Shown here in pieces: positions 39,663 to 51,956 of a stretch of 64,000 nucleotides of DNA. Source of the DNA: JALYUA01 sp038203955 (lineage in GTDB: Bacteria; Acidobacteriota; Thermoanaerobaculia; UBA5066; Gp7-AA6). The stretch lies in contig JBBRDK010000002.1 of NCBI GenBank assembly GCA_038203955.1, forward strand, positions 1 through 64,000, in the 5' to 3' direction. A program made the translations under genes and the position numbers. The notes beneath the pieces were generated by a model. It did not search any database, had not been told where the DNA came from, and worked only from the letters and a program-made list of their open reading frames with translations. The first letter of the stretch is position 1. Every line of letters begins with the position of its first letter.

Positions 39663-41597
39663 TCAGGGCCCTGCGGGCGCGCCTTCCGCCGTCGACGTGC
39701 TGAGAAGGCCGAGAGACCGGCGATCGGAAGACAGTCCCATGCCTTTGGGCACGAAGCTCCGGTCGAGCGAGAACCGGACGGCGGCGGGAACGCCCGCGGT
39801 CGTGATGCGGATCGCGGTCACGCCACCCGGGGGAAGGGCGCCGGAGAGAGTTCGTCTTCCCGACCGCGCCTCGAAGGCGACCGGCTGGCCCGACGGGCCG
39901 AAGTTCGCGAGCCCGATCCGAAGCGTCTGGCGGGCCGGGACGAAAACCGCGAAACGCCGCCGCGTCCAGCGGAACGGCCCTCCCGGACCCGTCTCGAGAG
40001 AATGGAATCCGATCCGAGGGGCGTAGCGAAAGGCCTCAGCGGACGATCCCGTCCGGGCGACGGCGAAAAGCGCCGCGCCGCCGTACGCAAGCATCGCCGC
40101 GATGCCGAGTCTGCGCGCCAGGTTCCCCGGCTCGGCGCGAGCGGGCGCCGCGCTCACCGCCGCGAGCAGGAAGAAAAACAGAGCGACGTCGGGCGCGAGC
40201 CAGTGAGAGCCGGCCGCCAGCGCCGCGATAAAGACCACGACGGAGATCCCGGAGGCCGCGACCTTCGGCTCCGCGGCGGGGTCCCGGGCGCTTCGCCAGG
40301 CCTGCGCCGCGAGGGCAAAAACGGCGGCGGCCGTCACCAGGAATCCGAACGCGCCCGTTTCGGCGAGAGCCTGCACGTATCCGCTTCCCGGGTTGTCGCG
40401 GGAGGAGAGCGAGCGGCCCTCCTCCGCGAGCAGGTCCGGCAACTCCCAGGAGAACGCTCCCATCCCGGCGCCCGCGACGGGATGGTGGAGAAAGAGACGC
40501 CCGGCGGCGCGCCAGAGCACGGGCCGCGCCGAAACGCGGAACTCGAGGGGGAGCGAGGGATCGAACGTCTGAGCGACCCGGGCGCCGGCGCTGCCACGCC
40601 CCGCCGACAGCGCCACCCCCGCCGCGCCCGCGGCGAGGACGACGAGAGCCGCCCCGGCGGCGACGCGCGCGCGGGCCGAAAATGCGGGCGCGAACAGAAG
40701 GAGCGCGAGACTCCCCGCGGCGACGGCAAAGCCGCTGCGCGAGCCGGAGAGAAGGAGACCGGCGGCGAGGAGAACGGAGAGGGCGACCGGCGCGGGAGAG
40801 CGGCGCGCCGGCGTCCGGACGGCCGACGCGACGGCGGCGAGAAGCCCGAGCGCGCAGAGAAGACCCAGGGAATTCGGATCTACCGCTCCCCCTTCCAGCC
40901 GCCCCGTCAATTTCCAGTACGGTCCGACACGGGACGGCAACGCGCCGAGTCGCTCGAGCACCGCCGTTCCGGAGGAGACGGCGATCCCGGCCAGGCCGGC
41001 GGAGAGAGCCGCGCGGCGCGCCGCCTCTCCCGCGCGCCGCAGCAGGAAATAGAACGCGGCTCCCCCCGCGAGCGCCGCGAAGGCGAAGAGAGTCTCCTTG
41101 AGCGCCGCCGCGTCCGACAGGCCCTCCCGATTGACGGCGCGGCCGGACAGACCGCGGAGCGCGGCCCACAGAGTCACGGCTCGGCCCGCGGCGAGAAGCG
41201 TCGCGAGAGACCAGATGGCGAGGAGGGCCCGCAACGCCGGGTCCGCCGGCGCGGGACGGGGCGCGCTCTCGAAGTCGTAGAGGAACCGAAAGCACCATCC
41301 CGCGGCCAGGCCCGCGAGGAGAACTCCCGGCCAGGTCACCGGTTCGGCGCCGCCCGATGCCCGCGCGAGGAGGCCGACGCATGGAAAGACGAAGCAGAAA
41401 AGCGCGATCCCGCGCGCGGGAGAGACCGCTGCGCACAGCGCGATCACGACGGCGAGCGCGACGACGGGGAGCCGGTCGCGCGCGCCCGGCGGAAAGCCCG
41501 CCGTCAGAAGAAGCGCGCCCGACGCCAGCGCCGCAAAAAAGAGGATCACACGAAGGGGCGTGCCCGGAGAGCGGAGATAGAACCCGGGAGTCTTCAA
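39663..41597 (-). CDS. O-antigen ligase / Wzy polymerase-like membrane protein
   Basis: About 644 residues from TTG 41597. The longer in-frame reading to 41645 is heptad repeat DNA and is not used, so the start is uncertain. There are around twelve hydrophobic helices. The central conserved loop reads AGAGMGAFSWELPD and NPGSGYVQALAETGAFGFL, the Wzy_C arrangement of O-antigen ligases/polymerases, although the usual His of HNxYL is not obvious. A GSRSGF motif also fits the family. A C-terminal ~120-residue beta-rich domain (about 525-640) extends beyond the normal ligase length. It lies between carB and the LytM-like gene. Confidence 0.78.
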   Translation of the reverse strand: MKTPGFYLRSPGTPLRVILFFAALASGALLLTAGFPPGARDRLPVVALAVVIALCAAVSPARGIALFCFVFPCVGLLARASGGAEPVTWPGVLLAGLAAGWCFRFLYDFESAPRPAPADPALRALLAIWSLATLLAAGRAVTLWAALRGLSGRAVNREGLSDAAALKETLFAFAALAGGAAFYFLLRRAGEAARRAALSAGLAGIAVSSGTAVLERLGALPSRVGPYWKLTGRLEGGAVDPNSLGLLCALGLLAAVASAVRTPARRSPAPVALSVLLAAGLLLSGSRSGFAVAAGSLALLLFAPAFSARARVAAGAALVVLAAGAAGVALSAGRGSAGARVAQTFDPSLPLEFRVSARPVLWRAAGRLFLHHPVAGAGMGAFSWELPDLLAEEGRSLSSRDNPGSGYVQALAETGAFGFLVTAAAVFALAAQAWRSARDPAAEPKVAASGISVVVFIAALAAGSHWLAPDVALFFFLLAAVSAAPARAEPGNLARRLGIAAMLAYGGAALFAVARTGSSAEAFRYAPRIGFHSLETGPGGPFRWTRRRFAVFVPARQTLRIGLANFGPSGQPVAFEARSGRRTLSGALPPGGVTAIRITTAGVPAAVRFSLDRSFVPKGMGLSSDRRSLGLLSTSTAEGAPAGP

Positions 41598-41617
41598 GAT
41601 TGCGCCGGCAGCCGGAA

Positions 41618-41645
41618 CGGACAACGGATAACCGACAACGGACAA
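41618..41645 (+). repeat. Heptad repeat array, CGGACAA type
   Basis: CGGACAA, CGGATAA, CCGACAA, CGGACAA in register between carB and the ligase-like gene. Confidence 0.9.
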
Positions 41646-41655
41646 CCCCTTCGCA

Positions 41656-44862
<3,207 letters not shown>

Positions 44863-44940
44863 CAGCCGCGGCCCGGGCCGGGGCAATCGGGAAATGAATT
44901 CATCGGGCGGGCGGGGAGTTTATCGCGTTCAAGGGAGCGC

Positions 44941-45078
44941 GCGGATCGCGCGGATCCGGATGGGAGGCCGCGCCCGGCCGGTGGCGGCCGAACCATCCGC
45001 TCAAAATCGCCCGCGGATCGCGCGGATCCGGATGGGAGGCCGCCCGGCCGGTGGGCGGCCGAACCATCCGCTCAGAAT
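44941..45078 (+). repeat. Two tandem 72-base repeats with strong hairpins
   Basis: Copies at 44941-45008 and 45013-45078 are nearly identical. Each holds an inverted repeat with outer arms CGGATGG / CCATCCG and inner arms GGCCGCCC / GGGCGGCC around a 7-base loop. In copy 2 the whole hairpin is 45029-45070 (15 paired bases); in copy 1 it is about 44957-44999, with one indel. It occupies the gap between the 14-repeat protein gene and carB. Confidence 0.9.
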
Positions 45079-45154
45079 CCGGCCGCAACCCTTTGGAACA
45101 CGAGAAGCGGCGCAAGCGCGCGATCACCGCGCGAGCGACTCCGGACGTCAGGTC

Positions 45155-46975
45155 CTAGGATCCGGCCCGCGGCGCCTGCTCCCGCACGCGCCGGGTTCCG
45201 GGGCGCGCCGAGGCCGGGGGGGCGACGGACCGTTCCGGCCCGCACGTTCCACGCAGGATCGTGCCGTGCCGGCCGACCGCAAAGATCTGGCCCGAGAGGG
45301 CGCGGATTTTGTAGAGGTCGTTGGTCGTCTGGGACGGCACCGGCGCCCACGTCGCGCCGTCCGGGCTCTCGAGCCTCACCCCGCCCTCGCCGACCGCGAC
45401 GTAGCGGGATCCCGTCCACGCGACGCCTCCCAGGCCGGCGCCGGTGCCGGCATACCGCTCTTCCCAGCGAATGCCGTCCGTGCTCGTCAACACGGCGCCG
45501 CTATCACCGACCGCGACGAACCCGGAGCCGTTCGACGCCACGTCGGATAAGGTGCCTCCGGAGTTCGCATAGCGGAGGGTCCAGTGGAGGGCATCCGGGC
45601 TCGTCGACACGACGCGCGCCGCGTCTGCGCCCACGCCGACGTACTGCCGCCCGTCGTAAGCGACCGCGTAGAAGCCGCCCTGCGCGCGATCACCGGCGAG
45701 CCAGGTGATCCCGTCCCGGCTCGTCTCCGTGGTCCCCGAGTAGCCAACCGCGACGAATTGAGACCCGTCCCACAAAACGTCCATGAACGTGTCGGTCCGC
45801 TCGGGAGAGACGGATGCCCACGTCACGCCGTCTGCACTGGAGAGAATCGTGCCCTGGTTGCCGACCGCGACCCAGCGGCTTCCGCTCCCGGCCACTCCGT
45901 AGAGGTGCCGCGTGCTGTTCTTCCCGCGGGGCGTCCACGTCGCGCCGTCCGGACTCGTCAGGATCGTCGTGTACACGCCGACCGCGACGAACTGTTTTCC
46001 ATCCCAGGCGATCGAAGTGATGGCGTTGTTGCGATAGCCACCGCCGGCGGGAGTCCACGTCGCAGCGTCGCGGCTCGTCAGAACGGTGCCCCGGGCGCCG
46101 ACGGCAACCAGGGTCGAGCCGTCGGTCGCGAGCGCGGCGAGATCGCTGATCGTCGGAGAAGCCGCATGCGTCCATCGCGCGCCGTCGGCGCTCGAGAAAA
46201 CGGTGCCGGCCTCCCCGACTCCGACGAAGCCGGAGCCCGTCCACTGGATCGACTGCATCGGATACGCGAGCCCTTGCGAGTCGCTCGACCACTGCATCCC
46301 GTCGGCGCTGCGCAGGACGCTCGCGGTCGCCATGAATCCGGTCGATCCGACGACGAACTGCGAGCCGTTCCAGGCGACGGCGGAAAGGATGTCGCGCGTT
46401 TCGAAAGGCGCCGCGGCCCACGAGACCCCGTCCGCGCTGACGAGCAGCGCGCCGAGATCTCCGACCGCCACGTAACGGGACCCGTTCCACGCGATGTCAC
46501 GGAGGTTCTTCGAGGAGCCCGACGTCCTCGGCGTCCACGCGGCCCCGTCCGGGCTGGTGGTCACCGCGCCACCGGCGCCGACCGCGACGAACTGCGAACC
46601 GCTCCAGGAGATCCGGCGAAGCGTCTGCGCCGTTCCCGAACCGTGAGGGGTCCAGGAGACTCCGTCCGGGCTCGTCATCGCCGCTCCGCCGGCCCCGACG
46701 GCCAGGAAGAGAGAGCCGTTCCAGGAGACCGCCTCGAAGTCGGCCCGGGAGTTCGACACGCGCGGCGTCCACGTCGATCCGTCCGGGCTCGTCAGGACCG
46801 TCCCGGCGGCGCCGACCGCGACGAACGTCCCTTTTCCGAACGCGACGCCGCCCAGGCGGTTGCCCTGGGGCGTCGGGTTCAGCCACTGGAAGTCTCCGCA
46901 CTGTCCTGCGGCGGGAAGGGCCAGCAGAATCGACACCGCGGCCGCGAAGAGGGATTTCGTCAACGTGCGGTACAT
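45155..46975 (-). CDS. Secreted beta-propeller-like protein with 14 tandem repeats
   Basis: A 606-residue protein. A signal peptide ends at about residue 25 (LALPAAGQ). The rest consists of 14 repeats of about 39 residues with the consensus WNGSxFVAVGxxGxVLTSxDGxxWTPR, covering roughly residues 42-585, followed by a low-complexity tail. The pattern resembles YCF48/BNR-type propeller blades; 14 blades would fit two seven-bladed propellers. No catalytic residues are seen, so it is probably a surface or periplasmic binding protein. Shine-Dalgarno GGAGGT lies five bases before ATG 46975, and a perfect TATAAT sits upstream. Confidence 0.85.
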   Translation of the reverse strand: MYRTLTKSLFAAAVSILLALPAAGQCGDFQWLNPTPQGNRLGGVAFGKGTFVAVGAAGTVLTSPDGSTWTPRVSNSRADFEAVSWNGSLFLAVGAGGAAMTSPDGVSWTPHGSGTAQTLRRISWSGSQFVAVGAGGAVTTSPDGAAWTPRTSGSSKNLRDIAWNGSRYVAVGDLGALLVSADGVSWAAAPFETRDILSAVAWNGSQFVVGSTGFMATASVLRSADGMQWSSDSQGLAYPMQSIQWTGSGFVGVGEAGTVFSSADGARWTHAASPTISDLAALATDGSTLVAVGARGTVLTSRDAATWTPAGGGYRNNAITSIAWDGKQFVAVGVYTTILTSPDGATWTPRGKNSTRHLYGVAGSGSRWVAVGNQGTILSSADGVTWASVSPERTDTFMDVLWDGSQFVAVGYSGTTETSRDGITWLAGDRAQGGFYAVAYDGRQYVGVGADAARVVSTSPDALHWTLRYANSGGTLSDVASNGSGFVAVGDSGAVLTSTDGIRWEERYAGTGAGLGGVAWTGSRYVAVGEGGVRLESPDGATWAPVPSQTTNDLYKIRALSGQIFAVGRHGTILRGTCGPERSVAPPASARPGTRRVREQAPRAGS

Positions 46976-46999
46976 GTCGGACCTCCGGCTGGTGCGTCG

Positions 47000-47005
47000 A
47001 TTATA
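47000..47005 (-). promoter_or_regulatory. Consensus -10 box for the propeller gene
   Basis: TATAAT on the minus strand, 24 bases before ATG 46975, leaving room for the GGAGGT ribosome site. No -35 match at the usual distance. Confidence 0.5.
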
Positions 47006-47121
47006 GACCGGGCGTCGGGGCGCGCCGCGAAGAAAGGGGCTGGCGATTCTCGCCCGACCGCGGCGTGCGAGGGGGATCGAAATGGGCGGATCGCGACCGC
47101 CGTCTCTCGTCGGGCGCGCTG

Positions 47122-47571
47122 TTATTCGTCGCGGAGCTTTTCGGGGTCCCGCCGCGCGAGCGCGCGCATGCGCGTCCAGAGATCCAGCCGGCCGGGAGCC
47201 ATCGAGGGTCCGAACCCGAAGCCGGCGGAAACCCGCGCCGCGACGGCGTCCGGATTCTCGGCCAGCAAAGCGGCCATCTTGCGGTCGGCAGCATCGGTCT
47301 CGCTGATGCGCGCCTGATATCCGCGTCCGAAGGAGCACGCGAGCGAGACTAAGGCCAGCGTCTGCGCTTCCGGACTCGCGTCGCGATTGCGCCTGGCGTA
47401 GCGGATCAGCCAGGCGGCCAGATCGGTCTCGACCGATACGGCCGCGGAAGCGGGCACCCGATACTCTTCGAGAGCGGCTCGGATCGGGGGGAGCGCTCTT
47501 CGAAACACCTCGCTCACTCGAACTCCGGGGGCCTGTTCCCCGCCTGGGCGTCCGTTTCCGGTGTGCGTCAT
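47122..47571 (-). CDS. Hypothetical cytoplasmic protein
   Basis: 149 residues, predicted mostly helical, with no signal or membrane segment. I do not recognise a family. Features are a helix VFRRALPPIRAALEEYRVPA, an acidic/aromatic middle (VETDLAAWLIRYARRN) and a basic C-terminus (RMRALARRDPEKLRDE). AGGAAGG lies six bases before ATG 47571, supporting a real start. It stands alone between the propeller gene and the LolC/E-like gene. Confidence 0.65.
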   Translation of the reverse strand: MTHTGNGRPGGEQAPGVRVSEVFRRALPPIRAALEEYRVPASAAVSVETDLAAWLIRYARRNRDASPEAQTLALVSLACSFGRGYQARISETDAADRKMAALLAENPDAVAARVSAGFGFGPSMAPGRLDLWTRMRALARRDPEKLRDE

Positions 47572-47697
47572 CGCCACCCTTCCTCTGACGTCGCTTGTGT
47601 TCTGATACGCAAGATCTTACTCCCGTTCGGCCCAAACGGCCTCCGGCGGGCCGGAAACGGGCCGTCCGCCCGGCGGACCGGCGGCTCCCGGCGGCGG

Positions 47698-48945
47698 CTA
47701 CTCGTACCGGAGCGCCTCGGCAATGTCGATCCGGGAAGCGCGCCGGGCGGGCAGCCAGGACGCCACCAGAATCGCGAGTGCCGCGAAGCCGACGATGGCG
47801 AGAAGGTCGATGCCTCGCACGAGAAACGGGATGAACGAGACGAAATAGATCTCGGCGACCCCCGGTGGGAAGGACAGCAGGCGGAACCTCGTCGCGGCCC
47901 AGCAGATGAGCGCCCCGAAGAGGATTCCCGCCAGCACGCCGCTGCCCCCCAGAAGCGCTCCGAGCCAGACGAACACCCGGGAGAAGAAGCGCGGCTCCGC
48001 CCCGAGTGTGGCGAGGACGCCGATGTCGCGCTTCTTTTCCTGAACCGTCATGACGAGCGTGGCCACCACGTTGAAGGTCGAGACGGCGACGATCAGTCCG
48101 ATCACCAGGAAGAGCGTCGTCTGCTGGAGCGCCAGCGCGGAGAAGAGCCCGCCGTTCATCGAGCGCCAGTCGGTGACAGAGAATCCCCGCCCGGCGGCCG
48201 TCTCGATCGCGCGGGCGGCGCCGCCCACGTCCGAAGAGGGTGTCAGGCGGACCTCGATGACGTCGGCGGGCGAGTCCAGGCGGCAGAGCGCGCGCAGGAC
48301 CGTGCGGTCCAGGAAGACCCACTCGGAGTCGTACTCCGCGAAATTCGTGCGGAAGATCCGCGTGACGCGAAACTGCCCGAACCTCGGCGAAAGCCGTCCG
48401 GTCTCCCGCGCGCGGTCGGGGACCCCGAGCGTGACGGCGTCGCCCGATCGGACGTCGAGGCGGCGGGCGAGCTCGGTCCCGATGGCGATTCCGGGCAGCT
48501 CGCCCGCGCCGCCCCGGGTCAGCGCCCGTTCGGCGTCGGGCAGGTAGGCGTCGATCTCCGAGACCGCCCGCTCGCGCGCGGGATCCACGCCCTTCAGGAT
48601 CGCGTCCGTCCCGTCGGGCGTCGAGGCCGAGGAAGCGACCCCCGCCTGATAGATCACCGGGGCGACCGCGCGCACGCCCCGCACCGCCGCGATCCGGCGC
48701 TCCGCGGCCTCCGTATCCGAGTAGCCGCCCGACGGCAGGGAGAGCGGGAACACCACGACCTCGGCGTTCGAGCCGATCAGCTTCTCGCGGATCTCCGTCC
48801 GATACCCGGACAGGAGACCCATCGCCACGACGAGCGCGGCCACGCCGAGGCCGATGCCGGCGATCGAGAGCAGGGAGACCGAGGAGACGAGCCGCGAAGG
48901 CCGCGCGCGCAGATAGGCGAGCGCCACCTCGAGCTCGAGCGGCAT
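47698..48945 (-). CDS. LolC/LolE-type ABC transporter permease (MacB/FtsX fold)
   Basis: A 415-residue inner-membrane protein. The N-terminal helix is about 20-45 (SLLSIAGIGLGVAALVVAMGL), a periplasmic domain covers about 45-265, and three C-terminal helices form the FtsX domain (VIGLIVAVSTFNVVATLVM, then two more). The VQEKKRDIGVLATLGAE segment is typical of lipoprotein-releasing permeases that move lipoproteins from the inner membrane to the LolA carrier. No LolD ATPase follows, so the partner lies elsewhere. The ATG at 48945 overlaps the carA stop by one base. Confidence 0.88.
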   Translation of the reverse strand: MPLELEVALAYLRARPSRLVSSVSLLSIAGIGLGVAALVVAMGLLSGYRTEIREKLIGSNAEVVVFPLSLPSGGYSDTEAAERRIAAVRGVRAVAPVIYQAGVASSASTPDGTDAILKGVDPARERAVSEIDAYLPDAERALTRGGAGELPGIAIGTELARRLDVRSGDAVTLGVPDRARETGRLSPRFGQFRVTRIFRTNFAEYDSEWVFLDRTVLRALCRLDSPADVIEVRLTPSSDVGGAARAIETAAGRGFSVTDWRSMNGGLFSALALQQTTLFLVIGLIVAVSTFNVVATLVMTVQEKKRDIGVLATLGAEPRFFSRVFVWLGALLGGSGVLAGILFGALICWAATRFRLLSFPPGVAEIYFVSFIPFLVRGIDLLAIVGFAALAILVASWLPARRASRIDIAEALRYE

Positions 48946-50072
48946 CAGGAGCGCGTCGGGCTCGAGGCGGCCGGCTGGCGCGAGACGCCCTCCCTGGCCT
49001 CGCGCATCGATCGAACGAAATCGCGAAACAGCCCGTGCGAGTCGCGCGGGCCGGGCGCCGACTCCGGATGGAACTGGGCCGCCAGAATGGGAAGCGTCGC
49101 GTGCCGGAAGCCTTCGAGGGTGCCGTCGTTCAAGTTGCGGTGCGTCGGCACGATCCCGGCCGGAAGCCGCTCGGGGTCGACGGCGAACCCGTGATTCTGC
49201 GACGTGATCGCGACGGCGCCGGTCGTGACGTCGGCGACGGGATGGTTGGCGCCCCGGTGACCGAATTTCAGCTTGAAGGTCTCGCCTCCGAGCGCGAGGC
49301 CGAGGAGCTGGTGGCCGAGGCAGATCCCGAAGATCGGGCGCTCCTGGATCAGCCGCTCGATCTGACGAATCGGGCCGGCAAGCGCCGAGGGATCTCCCGG
49401 CCCGTTCGAGAGAAAGATGCCGTCCGGGCGGGCCGCCAGAATCGCCTCGGCCGTCGACGACGCCGGAAACACGGTGACGCGGCAGTGCGCCGCGTTCAGC
49501 AGCCGGACGATGTTTCTCTTCATACCGTAGTCGATGGCCGCGACGTGAAACTGCTCCGAACCCGACGCCGGCGACACGGAGATCTCCGGCGAGGAGACCG
49601 CGAGCGCGAGGTCGCTTCCCACCATCCCCGGCGAGGAAACCACCTTCTGGAGGAGCTCCTCCGGCTTCTCGAATTCCGTGGAGATCCCGGCGCGCATGGC
49701 GCCTTCCGTCCGGATTCTCCGCACGAGCGCGCGCGTGTCGAGGCCGTGGAGCCCGAGAACGCCCGCCTCGTCGAGGTACCCCGCGAGACCGCGCTCGCCC
49801 CCGGTGCCGCTCCAACGTTCCGGAAAGTCGCGCGCCACGAAACCCGATACGTGGACGTCGCCCGACTCGGCTTCGTCGGCGCGGACGCCGTAGTTGCCGA
49901 TGTGCGCCGCGGTCATCACGACGATCTGTCCCGCGTAGGACGGGTCCGTCAGGACTTCCTGGTAGCCGCTCATCGCCGTGTTGAAGACGATCTCGCCGAA
50001 CCGCGTACCGGGCCGCCCGATGACCTCCCCCCGCCAGGCGCTGCCGTCTTCGAGGACGAGGAGGCCGTTCAC
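48945..50072 (-). CDS. carA: Carbamoyl-phosphate synthase small subunit
   Basis: A 375-residue glutamine amidotransferase subunit. The N-terminal domain starts LLVLEDGSAWRGEVIG and has FNTAMSGYQEVLTDPSY. The glutaminase domain has SNGPGDPSAL, the nucleophile region FGICLGHQLLGLALGG and QFHPE. It supplies ammonia to CarB. GTG 50072 overlaps the DAHP synthase stop by four bases. Confidence 0.96.
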   Translation of the reverse strand: MNGLLVLEDGSAWRGEVIGRPGTRFGEIVFNTAMSGYQEVLTDPSYAGQIVVMTAAHIGNYGVRADEAESGDVHVSGFVARDFPERWSGTGGERGLAGYLDEAGVLGLHGLDTRALVRRIRTEGAMRAGISTEFEKPEELLQKVVSSPGMVGSDLALAVSSPEISVSPASGSEQFHVAAIDYGMKRNIVRLLNAAHCRVTVFPASSTAEAILAARPDGIFLSNGPGDPSALAGPIRQIERLIQERPIFGICLGHQLLGLALGGETFKLKFGHRGANHPVADVTTGAVAITSQNHGFAVDPERLPAGIVPTHRNLNDGTLEGFRHATLPILAAQFHPESAPGPRDSHGLFRDFVRSMREAREGVSRQPAASSPTRS

Positions 50073-51082
50073 GCCGTGCGGCCGACGACCGGCGCGAGCA
50101 GGCGCACCTCGCGGACGAGCTCGGTGAACATGTCGGGAAGCAGCGACTGCGGCCCATCCGACAGGGCGGACTCCGGATGCGCGTGGACTTCGATCAGCAG
50201 TCCGTCCGCGCCGCAGGCGACGGCCGCTCGAGAGAGAGGGAGGACCTTCTGGCGCTTCCCGGTCCCGTGAGACGGGTCGACCAGGATCGGGAGGTGCGAG
50301 ATGCGCCGCACGTAGGGGATGGCGGCGAGATCGAGGGTGTTCCTCGTGTGGTCCGCGAACGTGCGGACTCCGCGCTCGCAGAGAATGACCTCGTAGTTGC
50401 CTTCCGACAGGAGGTACTCGGCCGAGAGAAGCAGCTCCTCGATCGTGGCGGACATCCCGCGCTTCAACAGGACCGGCTTGCGCATCTGGCCGACTTTTCG
50501 CAGCAGGGAGAAATTCTGCATGTTTCGCGCGCCGATCTGAAGGCAGTCGGCGTACTCCGCGACCGTCTCCGCCGTTTCCGTGTCCAGGACCTCGGTCACG
50601 ATCGGCAGCCCCGTCTCCTCGCGCACCTTCGCCAGGATCCTGAGCCCCGGCACCCCGAGGCCCTGGAACGAGTAGGGCGACGTCCGCGGCTTGAAGGCGC
50701 CCCCGCGATACAGATTCGCGCCCGCCGCCTTGACCAGGTGGCCGATCTCCAGGGCCTGCGCTTCCGACTCGACGGCGCACGGACCGGCGACGATCGCGAG
50801 ATGCTTCCCTCCCACGGGCACGCCCCGGATCGAGACGACCGTGTCCTCGCGCTTGGCTTCCCGGGAAACGAGCTTGTACGGCGCGGAGACCGGGATGACC
50901 TCGGCGACGCCCGGGAGGTTCTCGAAGGCGCCCGCTTCGACGGTGCCGCGATTGCCCGTGATTCCGATCGCCGTGCGCTGCGCGCCCGGAATCGGATGCG
51001 CGTCGAGTCCCAGTCCCTGGACCGTTTCGACGACGCGCCGGACATCCTCGGCACTGGCCCCCGCGTCCATGACGATTAGCAT
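50069..51082 (-). CDS. aroF: 3-deoxy-7-phosphoheptulonate synthase (DAHP synthase, class I beta)
   Basis: A 337-residue enzyme joining PEP and erythrose 4-phosphate at the entry to aromatic amino acid synthesis. Residues 1-70 form a ferredoxin-like regulatory domain starting MLIVMDAGASAEDVRRVVE. The barrel carries VAGPCAVES, RGGAFKPRTSPYSFQG, IGARNMQN, LLKRGMSATIEE and DPSHGTGKR, typical of the Thermotoga/Bacillus-type subgroup. Start ATG 51082 is the usual one. It is the first gene of the aroF-carA-permease overlap group. The aro symbol is generic. Confidence 0.93.
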   Translation of the reverse strand: MLIVMDAGASAEDVRRVVETVQGLGLDAHPIPGAQRTAIGITGNRGTVEAGAFENLPGVAEVIPVSAPYKLVSREAKREDTVVSIRGVPVGGKHLAIVAGPCAVESEAQALEIGHLVKAAGANLYRGGAFKPRTSPYSFQGLGVPGLRILAKVREETGLPIVTEVLDTETAETVAEYADCLQIGARNMQNFSLLRKVGQMRKPVLLKRGMSATIEELLLSAEYLLSEGNYEVILCERGVRTFADHTRNTLDLAAIPYVRRISHLPILVDPSHGTGKRQKVLPLSRAAVACGADGLLIEVHAHPESALSDGPQSLLPDMFTELVREVRLLAPVVGRTA

Positions 51083-51087
51083 CGGGG

Positions 51088-51096
51088 TGCTATCAT
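51088..51096 (+). promoter_or_regulatory. Candidate extended -10 promoter
   Basis: TGC followed by TATCAT, 48 bases before ATG 51144. It is the third example of GTGCTATNNT in the window. Its complement ATGATA could serve the divergent DAHP synthase gene. Confidence 0.4.
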
Positions 51097-51143
51097 CATG
51101 GTCCGGATCACACCCTGTCAAACTCGTCGAAAGGCAGCCCGGA

Positions 51144-51887
51144 ATGAGACGGATCGCTCTTTCACGGCTCCCGTCGCGGCTCGCATGCGTCGCGGTGGCC
51201 GCGCTTTTGTTTTCCTCTACGCTCCTCGCTTACAACGTCAAGCTGAAGGACGGGTCGATCATTTTCGCCCGCACGAAGTACGAGGTGAAGGGCAAGAAGG
51301 CCATCATCACTCTCCAGAACGGGACCGTCACGAGCTACGACCTCTCGCAGATCGACATCCCGGGAACCGAGCAGTACAACAAGGACAACCCGGGCAACGT
51401 GCTCGTGATCGACAACACCGGCGACAGTCAGCTCGCGGTCCCGCTCCCGACCGCCAATCCGACGGTCAGCCTGCAGGACGTGATCCGCAAGAAGAAGGTC
51501 TCTCTGGATACCCGGACGGGGCGCAACACGGCCGCCGAGAACGCCGCCGCCGCGTCCATGCAGGTCGACGCGGCCGTGGATCAGGCGTTCCGGAAGGTCC
51601 TCGACGGCGCCGGCATCGCCCAGTACAGACTCACCTCGACGCGAGGCAAGATCCGCTTTCTCGCGACGACCAACAACGAAGAGACGGTGTTCAACACGAT
51701 TTCGGCGGCCGCCCGAGCCGTGGCCGACCTCGCCGCGAGAGGACGGGACATTTCCGCGGAGATCGTGCTGACCACCTCCGGCGGCGAGTCGGGCGGCGTT
51801 TTCGAGATGAATGCCGACCAGGCGCGCCTGATCGTCAACGGCAACATCACCGTCGCGGATTATTTCCTGAAGAACGTGATCCTCTGA
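51144..51887 (+). CDS. Hypothetical secreted protein
   Basis: 247 residues. A signal peptide (CVAVAALLFSSTLLA, cleavage near residue 29) is followed by a small beta-rich module (YNVKLKDGSIIFARTKYEV, ITLQNGTVTSYDLSQIDI). That module looks like the DUF-type 'GSIIxA...Y' domain that often precedes unknown periplasmic regions. The C-terminal half is helix-rich, with Ala repeats. No catalytic motif is seen. GGAA lies close before ATG 51144. It diverges from the DAHP synthase gene. Confidence 0.78.
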   Translation: MRRIALSRLPSRLACVAVAALLFSSTLLAYNVKLKDGSIIFARTKYEVKGKKAIITLQNGTVTSYDLSQIDIPGTEQYNKDNPGNVLVIDNTGDSQLAVPLPTANPTVSLQDVIRKKKVSLDTRTGRNTAAENAAAASMQVDAAVDQAFRKVLDGAGIAQYRLTSTRGKIRFLATTNNEETVFNTISAAARAVADLAARGRDISAEIVLTTSGGESGGVFEMNADQARLIVNGNITVADYFLKNVIL

Positions 51888-51956
51888 CCCTCTGACCCTC
51901 TGCCCCGCGCGCCGCAGGGCGTTTCGGGGAGACGCGGTCCGGCATCGAGGAAAGAC

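Noticed and set aside
41598..41645. Upstream start of the ligase-like gene at 41645
   Set aside because: The extra residues are translated heptad units (CGGACAA type).
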